Source: Phalacrocorax aristotelis (Eukaryota; Chordata; Aves; Suliformes; Phalacrocoracidae). From it: DNA of 64,000 nt. The DNA lies in the NCBI RefSeq assembly GCF_949628215.1, contig NC_134276.1:7095690-7159689 (forward strand), given 5' to 3'. The notes under the pieces are model-generated. The model was not told where the DNA came from, did no database searches, and saw only the letters and a list, made by a program, of their open reading frames with translations. Within the stretch, counting starts at the first letter, position 1. Each line of letters opens with the position of its first letter. Positions 1 to 10,400 of this stretch are shown here, piece after piece. Both the position numbers and the translations under genes were made by a program.

Positions 1-2878
1 TAGAAATGAGATACAGATCCTCTACCACTCTTTGCTCCTTCATTCAGATAAGAATGACCACTAAAAGTTCTGGTAATTTTGCGATCCATAGAAGGTGAAG
101 TTGTTGGCCTCCAGACAGTTCCCAGTGGAAGGGCCCACATCACACAGCTTCCAACACAGTAGGTGTCTTCTGATCTGAAGTCACAGAAGTTTGTTGCCAG
201 GTTCACTTGTAGCTTTAAACCAACACAGGTTTTCCAGGAGGCTACCAAGGGAATTTTAGCCTTATTGTAGCCCCTCTCCCACTCCACTGCTGTAGTGCTG
301 GCAACTCCCTTGTTCCCAGCGTATCACCTCACCCTCTCTCTGGCACCTCAACCCCATCTGCCGGGGTGGGGAGCCAGAGAGAAGGCACGACCTGAGGCAG
401 AACTGTGAGTCTGTATTCCCCTGCATTCGGCCGTCCACCGTGGGATCTCCCCAAGGCCAATGAGCTGGCAGAAAGGTGGGTGCCTGACATACGGCTGTGA
501 AGGGAGCGCTGTGTCCCTGCCATTCACGTCTGGCCTGCATCTGGCCCTGGCCTCAGCGGAGGAAACAAGCAGAACATATAATCTGATCACTCCTAGACAG
601 GGGTCGTGGCTGAAGCACATTATCAAACAAGCCTGCACCACTGCTACTCAGAAAGTATTACTTTCTGAGCTCTAAGAAATAAAACTAGGAAACACAGGAT
701 GACAGAGAAGGTGAGAACAGTCACTCTGATAACTTGTAATTCTTTGCTTCGCAGATGGTGAAAATCAAAGCAATTTTAAACATCCAGTTTATTTCTTTTT
801 TTCTTTTTATGCATTTCCTCCATTTCACTGAATGGAAACCACTTTCATTTATGTACTTGTGAATACTGGAATGACTTAGGACAATTCCTCTATTGATTTT
901 AAGGTTGAGAATAGCTTATACACCATCAGAAGGTTGGGAGGCATTTAGTTAATGCCCTTTTCAGTGCAGCAGTTTGATTTAATCAGCACGAAGTCTGCCC
1001 ACATGTAAATGCAGTCACTGACCCCTGAAGCACAGAGCCAAACACTGATAGCCTGACTCACTCCAGTGGGCAAGATTCAGATCTCACATAAAGACCAGGG
1101 AGTGGGACCTACCTATACAAGGCTTGAAACCAACTCACTGGCATAAATGGATTTATTCATTTGAGGAAGGGAACCCGGATTTACTTTTGCTGCACAGGCC
1201 CGGTCGTGAGAATACTTTTCACACATAGGTTTTCTTCTGGGTGAGAAGCCCCATTCAAATCAGCATTGGCAGGACTGGACCCAGCTATTTACTCTCTATA
1301 GTTGGCATTGCCAGCATCAACATTTTTGTTTCAGCTCCACATCAAAATTCATGTGGGTGTAAAGCTTTCCCAGACATACAGCATGAGCACATGCGCCTCA
1401 ACATTAATGAGGGAATCTATTAAGCTCTGCTGCACGTATGTGTGTGTGTAAGAGTGTGAGCGTAAGTACCAATTATAGCTTGGCAGCAGGCTGAAGTGGC
1501 TGTTCCATTCATACCCTGTGTTTTCGTTTGCTTGTAACTTTCTTTAAAAATATTCCTTTGGGGCTGAATTGTGTTATGCTTGCTTTTGGCTCAGAGGTGA
1601 CTGAAGAAAATGATAGGAGCTGCCTCTGAGTTACAGGAGCCCGAAAGGAATGCGGTTCCTCCTGCACTCACCCTGCTGGCTTGCTGCTTGTGAACTGGCA
1701 GGGGAGGGAAATGAATGACAGTGCCCTCTCAGAAGTGCCCAGAGAAGGATTCTTATCAAATGCTATCTCCTGCTGAGTTTCACGAACACTGCCAGCCTGG
1801 AATGATGGGGAGAAGTATTTGGCAACAGGGCCTGAGGTTTTCTAGATGAAACTAGGGTGAAGGGATGGAGACAGTGTCACTAGCTGGGACCAGGCCACTT
1901 GTTTTTTTCTGTATGAAAGATGGTCTCCAGAAATCTGGGGGAAGTGTATTGGTGCACTTCTCACACTGGTAAGGCTATGGTTGCAAGGTTTGTTTTTCCC
2001 CCTGGAGCATCTGAGCGAGTTACTGTGCCAAGAAAGGATGTGTAAAAAAGAAGTCCTTCAGAAAGAGCAGCAGGAGTGCATTAGGAATGCTTGCTGATGG
2101 GCAATGCATGGCAGACGCGGGGGACAGCATATCTCTCGCTCTCCAGAGGTGTCAGTGTTTGACACGTCCACTGGCAAGTGTGAACAAAATGTAAGGGAGC
2201 TTGTTTCCTTTCTGCCTCACACTCAAAAAGGCATTTGTTACATGCATTTGTCTGTCAGGTAGCAATCCTGATTTTGAAGGCATTTGCTTACAGCATCAAT
2301 GACAGGATCAATTTTGCAATGTGCAAGTTTCGTATCAGGGCAAGAACAGAAAGGTCTTATAACACACCACAGGATTCAGAAGCATCATGTTTATTTTCCA
2401 CCTTTACTTGATCTTCTCATATGGCTTGGGAGCTCCTACCCAGATCCTCTACTCCTAAGTGAACACAGTAAAATTAAATCTGACTAGTTAACTGGACCTA
2501 CATGAGACAGTAACACAAGCTGCAGAGCTCAGAATACTATGCACAATGAAGGACGGTGGATATCGGTCTTACATAGAGAGGCACAAAAGAGGAAATGCGA
2601 GAGGAACTAAAGAAACATCAAAGCTGGCACCCTTTCCAGAAAGAGGTAAAAGAATTAGAAAAGAGATGTCTGATTCTACACGGACGTGAGGAGGTTGGCT
2701 TTGTCTGCATGGACGGGAGGTTTGGACTAGATGTAAGGACAGAGAGGAGCTAGAAAAAAGCAGGTGCTGTGAGAAGAATGCAGAGCAATAGGTGATTTCA
2801 GCAGGGACATTCTGGATAGGCCCAAGGTGGGTATTAAGATGGAAGAGGGTGATGTATTTGAAACGGGAATGAACTGAG

Positions 2879-2906
2879 CATGGAATAATGATCATGGAAT
2901 AATGAT
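2879..2906. repeat. 14-bp perfect tandem duplication
   Basis: The 14-bp unit CATGGAATAATGAT occurs twice back to back with no mismatch, followed by CATTG. It looks like a simple replication-slippage duplication. No function is implied. Confidence 0.9.
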
Positions 2907-3244
2907 CATTGAAAGGAAGGGTCTTTCCCCCTTGAAGTACTTAAAGTTTGAAGGATCAGAAACACAATTTCATACAAATTGGATGCAAGAGGAGAGGAAG
3001 TAAAATCTGGTGGGTCATCATGTTACATGTGGGCAAGAGGAATGCTGGAGGTGTAAACAAGCACATTGAGAGTAGCGGAAAAGTGGTATTGATTAAAAAA
3101 GTAGCCCAACTCTGTTGTGCGTTGCGGCTACTTTGCACTGTTCCAGCGGTCCTCAGTGGTCATGGCTCCTCCTCCCCCCAGATGTGACCCAGCCACGTTG
3201 CACACCGCTGCTGGCTGCCGGATCGCGTTGGCAGCGTGGATGAG

Positions 3245-3425
3245 TAGTGAGACCCACACGCCTGTGCTACTTTATTTCACTGCGCCACTAACAAGCGACG
3301 CTTTGGCTGTAACTTTTCTACGCCCCAGTTTCTTCATGTTTATCTTCTCAGAGGTGTTACAAGAACAAATTAATTATTGTCCATAAAATTATTTGATGAA
3401 GTTGCTATGGTGATACAAATTATAT
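3245..3425 (-). mobile_element. Degenerate MIR-like (CORE-SINE) fragment
   Basis: Read on the + strand, this resembles the reverse complement of MIR and related tRNA-derived amniote SINEs. It shows the sequence CCCCAGTTTCTTCATGTTTA near 3324-3343, followed by CTCAGAGGTGTTACAAGAAC and an AATTAATTATT-type segment ending near 3420. In MIR the order is CCTCAGTTTCC, then ATCTGTAAAATG, then CCTCA-GG-GTTGTTGTGAGGATTAAAT. The copy is old and has lost much of the core. Placement rests on my memory of the family; the ends are approximate. Confidence 0.5.
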
Positions 3426-6400
3426 TGAATTCTTATTGCAGCCAAGCTGGAGTATGACTCTGAATGTCTTTCATAGGAAAGCAACATTGGGTAAATCTTT
3501 GCCAAACTCTTTGAAAATGATTTGAAATTATTGTACTGCAGTTAAATGGGCAGAGTCTACTAGGCTGGGCAAAATCACGCTACTCAGAAGTGCATCCATA
3601 ACCTTAGATCGCTGTATACAGTCAGCGAGTGGCCTCATTCTATCTGTGCTGTTGGAGTTCTGCGTTGCCAGAGGTGCATGAGAAATGAACCCGATGGTCC
3701 TAAGAGGCCATGGACACCGGCACGTGTCATAGCTGGCTACATTTGGGAAGCCAAAGAGCTGGTGTTTTGTGTTTCCTACAGTCTATTCTTTCCTATGTCT
3801 TATGTCTCTAACTCAAACAGATGCTAAATTCCTGGGGTTAACATAAAATTCACCTTTCCTTAAAAGCTGAAGGAAAATGCTGTAACACTTAGCAGCAATG
3901 GAAACCATGGTGATCCTTGAACTGGGTCATGGGAAACATCCGGACTGTATTATGTTTCTAAATCATTTATACAACACTGAAGGAGTATTTCCCAACCTTA
4001 TTCAGGTGGCTTCACTGCCTCTAGGTTCCCCCCACCCGCTGCCTCCTTGCCCCATCGCCGTCCTTCTTCCCATTCCCTTCAGCACTTCCATCTCTGTTGC
4101 ATCGGCCCAGCCCTATTTCAAGTTTTTTGCCCCTCTGCAACTTTTCCTCACGAGCCCCCCCTTCACTTCCCAGATGACGGCTGATGGGGTTTTTTGTTGC
4201 TGTTTCCAGACATGCCCTCAAATGCTCGGTGCTCAGCTTTGTGCCCCAGAAGGGCTGATTTCTAATAGACCTGAAATTCAGACAAAACACCTGTTTTAAA
4301 TCTGAAGTTATGTCCGATTAATAGTGCCCTCCAACCCCCAGCTTTCCTCGTCGTTTGCAGTAGTGTGAAGCGTGGAGGAAGGGCAGGGATGCCAGCAGTA
4401 CTGTGAACACCAAAGCACCCAGACGGGTTGCAGGCACCACATGGAGTAGAAATTACACTGCTTCAAGGAAGTGATATACATAATAAATTACAGAGGTCAT
4501 GCTGAGGCAAGGTTTTCAGCACTATACAATACATATGGGGAGAAACAACCCCGTCAGCTTGTCTGTCCTTGCAGGATAGCTGGATGCCAGTGAAACCCCA
4601 ATGCTTTTGGGAGCTTGTGAACAGCGTTTTCGCAGAAGCTGGATCCAGGCTCTGGAAGAACTTTTCACAAGAGAAAAGAATGTTGTTTAGGTTTGCTGCT
4701 TCGCTAAATATAGGACTCCTATCTTTGCATTAGTTTCTCTTCAGATATGTACTCCTTTCTCCTTCCATTCTCAAGCACACCCAGGCACACAAACAAAAAC
4801 AAAGGAGTTATAAACTAATCAAACTTGTTTTCTTCAGGTTGGAAAAGAGATAATATTTTGATTTCAATTTCCAAATCTTTGGGAGGTGCTCAGATATTAT
4901 CTGTCACAGTGCTTTAAGCTCCTCACTGTAATGGTATCAAGTGCTTCCCAAGCAATTAAAAAGCAACAATTACAAAAATATGTTTTCCCATCACTTCTCT
5001 CTCCCATTTCTGCTTATGAACAAAAATAACAAGCAGAATTTTTAACCAAGTGGGGTAAAACAGTGAGGTTTCTGTGCATATGAAGAGCTGTAAAAAGGCT
5101 AAATTTATTTTCGGTTTTGGACCTCTAAGACCAAGGTCACTTTTTGTCCCCTTAGGAATGAGATATTTTGGCCAAATCTGGTCTCAGTAACTCCTAGAGT
5201 CACAAGCTTCCTCTGTTTGGATAGTTTCACTGTTCCTGGAGAAAGCGACAGGCATAATCAGAGAAGAACCGATGGAGCCTGAAGTACTTGGGCCAATTCC
5301 ATGGAACTTCTCCGAAGAGCAAGCAAGAGTTCTTGAAGCGGGGTGTTGAAATCCTGGTCCTACCTGAAGTTAGCATAAAAAATACCAGCAGTGTCAAAAT
5401 TATTTATGTCCTTGATTTACAGTATAATTTGGAAACAATATAAAAAGATGATGTATCCACAGCGATATGCATTGCTGTATCATTAGGCTATAGCAGCCTC
5501 AGTGTTTTCATGGTGCAAAGCTGTATGCTAAAGCTGCCTTATCTCATGAGTCCGCTGCTGTATATGTCAGTGATTTATTTCTCTAGCATGGATATTTGGG
5601 ACTCCAGAAGCAGTTCAGAAGGAGCCAAGAAATACAAACATGACAGTATCTTCAGAGTGCCTGGCATTATGAAGGAAGCAAGCTCTACATGTGGAAGCGC
5701 TCCTGTGGCATTATTTGGGTTCAGCTTTTGCCAGATGTGCTTCCTCCGACACTGACTTCCCTTACACATTATAAACAGATAATCCTACTTATATATCCTG
5801 ACAAGCAGACAGAGCCGAGCATCATTTGTACGCTGCTTCTGTTTAAGCTGCCTAATAAATACTTCAGTGCCTTCATGGATGAGGGACAGTTCCAAGGCGA
5901 CTCATCAGGAGGCACTTCTGGCAGAGGAAGAGCATTCGCTGGAATGCTGTGGTTTCGCTGTATTATTCGCTGCCGTGCGTTCAGGGAGGAGGAGAAGGGC
6001 CCTGTTGTAACAAGTAAAGCGGTCTGCAGACAGCTGAGAGGCTGTGACTCCTACCCACAGTAGGAGGTAACGATTCCAATGGCTGTGTCTTGCTGTCTAC
6101 AGCTGTGTCTGGGTCATATAGGTACCAGGCTTAGGGAAGACACCTTAAGGAAGTTAGCTGACTGTTACGAACAGAAACATTGAGTAACTTTGTACAAAAT
6201 CCCAACAAGCCAAGGACAGGGCCACCGGCTAAGTCCAAGAGCCCTGAGCAGCATTAGCCGAGTAGCAAAACAGTGGGAGGCTGACCATGAAAGACATGAA
6301 AACCACTGATTTTTTTACGCTGGCTGTGATGTACATTTGTGAAATTTTTGGCAAGCTTTCAAATAAAAATAACTCTGAGGAGAAGCACGTTCGCGGCAAC

Positions 6401-6760
6401 TACACAGCTCCAAACTCCTCACGGCCTGCAAAGAGATTTGTCCCCTTTATGCTTTCATTGCCTCAGGTGACGCTGAAGGAGTTTCCACAAAACTTTCCAA
6501 GCTGAGAAATACAAAGACTTCCTTCAGGGCGGAGACACCCCACTTGCTCCGCCAGATTTTACACGGCGCTTTAAGCCGCCCTTGCTGAACCCGGGCAGGG
6601 GCCGAACCCGCGCTCCCGCCCAAGGGGGACGGGGTGCGGCCCCTCGGGCACGGCCCAGCTTTGGGGTGCCTGTGCCTGTCCCTCCCCTTCGCCCCCTCGG
6701 GGCTGTGGGGACGGAGCTGCCGCCACACCCCGCCACGCCCACCCCGCCCGCGCGCGGCGA

Positions 6761-6766
6761 CACGTG
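6761..6766. promoter_or_regulatory. E-box CACGTG (upstream copy)
   Basis: CACGTG sits in the context GACACGTGACAC, about 200 bp upstream of the YY1-type initiator. Read on the other strand it is GTGTCACGTGTC, close to the TFEB/TFE3/MITF (CLEAR) and USF/MYC type of site. The motif is seen directly; which factor binds is not shown. Confidence 0.6.
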
Positions 6767-6886
6767 ACACACCCCCGCCTCCCCCACTACCACCTCCACC
6801 ACCACCACCCTCCTTGTTGCACCCGGGAGCTTCGCGCGCCGGCAGGGAGGGGCGGCGCGTGTCACGCGGGCGGGGCGCCGAAGGGA

Positions 6887-6894
6887 TCACGTGA
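6887..6894. promoter_or_regulatory. Palindromic E-box TCACGTGA
   Basis: A perfect 8-bp palindrome TCACGTGA, the core of the M-box/CLEAR element bound by TFEB-family factors, lies about 70 bp upstream of the YY1-type site and 126 bp downstream of the other CACGTG. Proximity to the likely start site makes it a plausible control element for an endocytosis gene. Confidence 0.6.
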
Positions 6895-6962
6895 TGCAGG
6901 CGGCTCGGAAAGCCCGGAGGAGGAGGAGGAGGGGGAGGAGGAGGGAGGTCCGCCCGCCCGCC

Positions 6963-6974
6963 GCCGCCATTTTC
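6963..6974 (+). promoter_or_regulatory. YY1-type initiator element
   Basis: GCCGCCATTTTC matches the YY1 motif that commonly overlaps or lies just downstream of the start site in TATA-less CpG-island promoters. I take it as the probable region of transcription start, which would give a 5' UTR of about 330 nt. The exact start cannot be read from sequence. Confidence 0.6.
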
Positions 6975-7056
6975 CTGCGGTGCCCAGTGTGTGTCCCCTG
7001 TCCCCGGCCGAGCGGGAGGCGCGCAGGGGGAGGGGACGGCGGCTGGGGGAGGGGGC

Positions 7057-7136
7057 GGGAGGAGGAGGAGGAGGAGGCGGAGGAGGAGGGGGAGGGGGGA
7101 GGGGGGAGGGGGAGGGGGGAGGGGGAGGGGGAGGGG
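7057..7136 (+). repeat. G-rich polypurine tract in the probable 5' UTR
   Basis: (GGA)n passes into repeats of five or six G separated by single A. From 7079 to 7136 there are 58 consecutive purines. The G runs are on the coding strand, so both the DNA and the 5' UTR RNA could form G-quadruplexes, and the polypurine stretch could form triplex DNA. If transcription starts near 6970 this would lie in the leader, ending about 165 nt before the start codon. Confidence 0.8.
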
Positions 7137-7302
7137 TCCCTGCTCGGGTGACAGGTCCGTCCCTGAGGGCGGAGCGGGGGCCGCCTGCGGCACGGCGGGG
7201 TGAGGAGTCGGCGCAGCTCCGTCCCCACGGCTAGTCCTCCCGTCCCGGCCCCTGAGGAGGGAGCGGAGCCGCTCTCCCTTCCAGCGCCGCCACCCACCCG
7301 CC

Positions 7303-7432
7303 ATGTCCGGCCAAAGCCTCACCGACCGCATCACGGCGGCGCAGCACAGCGTGACCGGCTCGGCCGTCTCGAAAACCGTCTGCAAGGCCACGACCCACGA
7401 GGTCATGGGGCCCAAGAAGAAACACCTGGACT
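7303..7432 (+). CDS. PICALM: PICALM exon 1: start codon and PIP2-binding motif
   Basis: This exon encodes residues 1-43 plus one base of codon 44. The start was chosen because the protein begins [10 protein letters not shown] as in other vertebrate CALMs, the ATG has G at -3, and no ATG lies between the YY1 site and here. Residues K28, K38, K40 and H41 fit the AP180-family motif K-X9-K-X-K-H that contacts PtdIns(4,5)P2 head groups. The donor is GTGAGT at 7433, phase 1. The long open frames on the opposite strand across this exon are GC-driven. Confidence 0.97.
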
Positions 7433-10400
7433 GTGAGTAACCGGGGAGGGATGGCGGCCGGGCTCTGTTCCCCCGCCGGGCTCCCCTCTGCTCTGTCGTC
7501 CTGCGGAGCCGGGTCCCCGCCGCGGGGCTGCCGCCTTCCCCGCCGGCCTCGCCGGGACGCGAAGCCTCGTCGGGCGGAGGAGCTCTGGGCATTCCCGTGA
7601 GGGGGTTGGATCGGGGACGTGGCGGTGGAGAGCTCGGGGGAGGCTGCTGGGTATGTCTGCTCTCCAGAAGAGGCCTTGTTAGCTCTGCCCTGTGCACAGG
7701 GCCCCGGACAATGCGAGCTGCTGAAGGGCAGGAGCTGCCCTGTACCCCTTCCATGGAGAGAGAGAAAGAACCACAGGGGCCAAGCGGAGGAATGGTCTGT
7801 AATTTCCTTACTAGTTGATCTTATTTGTGTTCTGCCAGGGCAGCACTCCCCCATTCTGTAGGGGAGGTGCAGGAGTTCCAAGAAGGAATAGCTGATCAGT
7901 TACCTTAATTCTTTCCCAGATAGTCTAGTAGGAAAAAAAACCCAAACCTCTATCATTCTTGTAACTCCTCCATGTATAAGATCATGAAATGAGTGCCTGA
8001 GGAGCTAATCTCTCTCAGTAAGGGTGTTCTTCTTAGTCTTATCCTTTCTAGTCTGTCTCCTTCACTTGGGAGGATGGGCCTAAGAGGACTTCTTTAGACC
8101 TTCAGTATCTGAGCTTAACAACCCGTACAGGGACTGGCCGTTTTTCAGCTTCTATTAAAAATAGATCCAAGGTGGGAAGGCTTAAAAGGTTTTTCTATCA
8201 TCTCTGTTCCATTCAGGTGATTACAAAGAGAGTGATGAGCACCGAAGTTCATAGTAGTGTGTCTCCCACTACACTGTAAGGTCACAGGAGTGAGGATGTT
8301 CTTGGCCTGAATAGCTGATTATCTTGCATCTGTTTATTCCAGGCCTTTTTAAGGACCTTTCTCTACCCGTTTCACCCAATGTGTAATGAAAGATGTGTGG
8401 CTATGCCTTCTGTATGCGTGCTTTCTCCTTTCCTCCCACCCACGTCTGTGACAAGAAGGTTGGGTCTTCATGTGTCTTGAATTTGTGCCTCCTGAATCGC
8501 TCTGTATCCAAATGAGAAGGCCAGATGATGGCACTAGGATTAATTCTACTGTAGTTATTTCTTCTTTTCACCAAAAGATGTCTGACTTAAAAGTTTAAGA
8601 AATTCTTGTTCTACCAGTACCTGAGAGGGATGTGATCAGTTTTTATAGAGTAGCCCCAGAGCAGCTGCCTCAGTTTCTTTCTGGTATTCCCTCTTCCATT
8701 TCATGTCTTGCCTGAAAACTGAGTAGTAACTGAGTGGCTTTGTTATTTGTGGTCAGCCTAGGGTGACAGAAGGCTGAGGAAATGTTTGGGCTTTAAGTAA
8801 CTTAGTCTCAGGTAGAGAAAACACCTTGTCATGTGGCTTATGTATGAAGTTGTGGTGTTACTGGATTTCACACGACAGAAGGGAGGCTTTCTGGAAAAAA
8901 AACTTGTCAGGTTTAGCTTGGAATAGTGCGAAAAGTGCAGTTTCAGTAATAGGGCATTTAGCAGCTGAATTATTTCATGGTATAAGCTTTGTGAAAAAGA
9001 ACATCAAACTGATCAGACAACCGCTTTGCAGACTAGCGTGTGTATGCAAGGGTGGTGTTCTGAATGCAGTTGCTAGGGGACATCCTAACTGAGACCTGTC
9101 AGATGCTGCTGTAGAAGGGGGCTTGAACTTCCTTAGAAAGCTATCTGGTAGTTGCTGGATGAGAAGCCCACTTCTGTATTTCCCTTGTTTACGCTAGACT
9201 GTCAGAGGTCCCAGTTCCTGCCTCTTTCTCAGAGAATTATTTTGTCAGAGCAAAGCTAACTTGTTTGGTTTTTTTATTAGTTTTACTACTAGCCACTCTT
9301 ATTAAGTGGTTAAAATAGATCATGGGTAGATAAGTTCTGTATGCTGCCTAATAGGTTTGTTGGGAGTTTCTGTTCCTGGCATCAGGAAATGACACACAGT
9401 GTTGTATTTTGAAAATTTTCTTTGTTCATACCGTTTATGGTTGTATGTTTAAAAATGAATGCTTTTTGTACAAGCCATGACTCAAGCCCCACCTCTGAAT
9501 TATTTGCACATACCTTCCTTTTACAACAGTTTAACTACTAGATAAGTCCTAGGAACTGACATCTCACTGTGAGTGACAATTAATATACCAGTCTTCATAG
9601 GTGGCATGCTTCCTAAATATTTTTCTAATTAGTGTTTGTCGTGGTTTAACCCCATGCAGCACTATATCAGCTGCTAAGAGAAAAATTAACTCTATCTCAG
9701 CTGAAACCAGGACAGTGTTTATTGTGATAATGACAGTTAAAACTTACTTTGTTAAAGGTTGTGTCCTGGATGAGTTGATAAGCTGATTCTAATACTCTCC
9801 TGGAATGAAGTCTTAGTTTTGTAGCATTTTCTGTGACCATGACATACATTCTTGTTAATGGGGTATTTGTATTATTTGTACAGATCTTAAAATCTCTGAC
9901 TGTCCTGCTTCTGAAATTCTTTCTTTATTAAGCTTGAACCGTCATGAACAGATTTAAGTAGCTCAGCTTCACATTAGCCCATACAAATGGGGGTAAATCG
10001 GACATGGGTACCGATGCACATGATTATTCCTGTCCTTATTTATCTTGCTCTTGGCTGTCTGTGGAGTTCCAAAACTGAAGTGCTCCCCATCCTAGGTTTG
10101 TATATTCCCTGTATATGTCCCTCAGTGACCGTTACCTTAATCATCAAAGAATGTAAAAGGCATACTTAGCCCATAATGATTAAAATATAATCTACTCCAA
10201 AGAATGTTCTTTCTCTCCCGCTACAAAGCTCAGTTGCTTGTTTGGTTTGAGAGAGAAAGAATTACAATTCTAATTTACAAGTGGACATGGCTTACAATAG
10301 GTAGCAACGATCATCTTATGGTCATATGCTTGCACTCTGGATATGCTTTTTCTCCTGTTATGGAGGCCCAGTCTTATAGCTGGGATAAGGATTCCCTGTT

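Larger units (their letters stand above)
1..6500. other. Upstream intergenic flank, no supportable gene
   Basis: I see no convincing exon, RNA gene or promoter here. Open frames on both strands are short, start at random ATGs and have no splice context or recognisable product. The stretch contains a 14-bp perfect tandem duplication near 2879-2906 and a decayed MIR-like SINE near 3245-3425, listed separately. In mammals the gene upstream of PICALM is EED; no EED exon is visible here, so the flank is probably the space between the two promoters. That last point is inference from synteny. Confidence 0.6.
6530..7600 (+). promoter_or_regulatory. PICALM: CpG-island promoter of PICALM
   Basis: Base composition changes abruptly from AT-rich flank to very GC- and CpG-rich DNA around 6530 and returns to ordinary composition after about 7600. 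Exon 1 lies inside it. No TATA box is visible. GC boxes (GGGCGGGGC near 6868-6876, GGGGGCGGGA at 7051-7060), a YY1-type GCCGCCATTTTC at 6963-6974 and two CACGTG E-boxes upstream fit a broad housekeeping promoter. The first ATG downstream of the YY1 site is the PICALM start at 7303. Long open frames on both strands here, including a Pro-rich frame of over 400 codons on the - strand, are by-products of high GC and should not be called genes. Confidence 0.85.

Noticed and set aside
262-675. Overlapping open frames on both strands at the left edge
   Set aside because: Open in several frames at once, with no recognisable product; typical of locally GC-richer intergenic DNA.
3898-4299. 133-codon plus-strand open frame upstream of the promoter
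   Set aside because: No splice logic, domain or codon pattern; the C- and T-rich middle explains the lack of stops.
6582-7436. Several plus-strand open frames in the CpG island, rich in Gly, Arg and Glu
   Set aside because: They read the G-rich tract or exon 1 in the wrong frame; the known PICALM frame explains exon 1.
6447-7881. Long open frames on the minus strand across the CpG island, up to about 435 codons
   Set aside because: They lie antisense to PICALM exon 1 and its promoter, consist mostly of Pro, Arg, Gly and Ser runs from GC-rich simple sequence, and match no family. GC-rich DNA has few stop codons.
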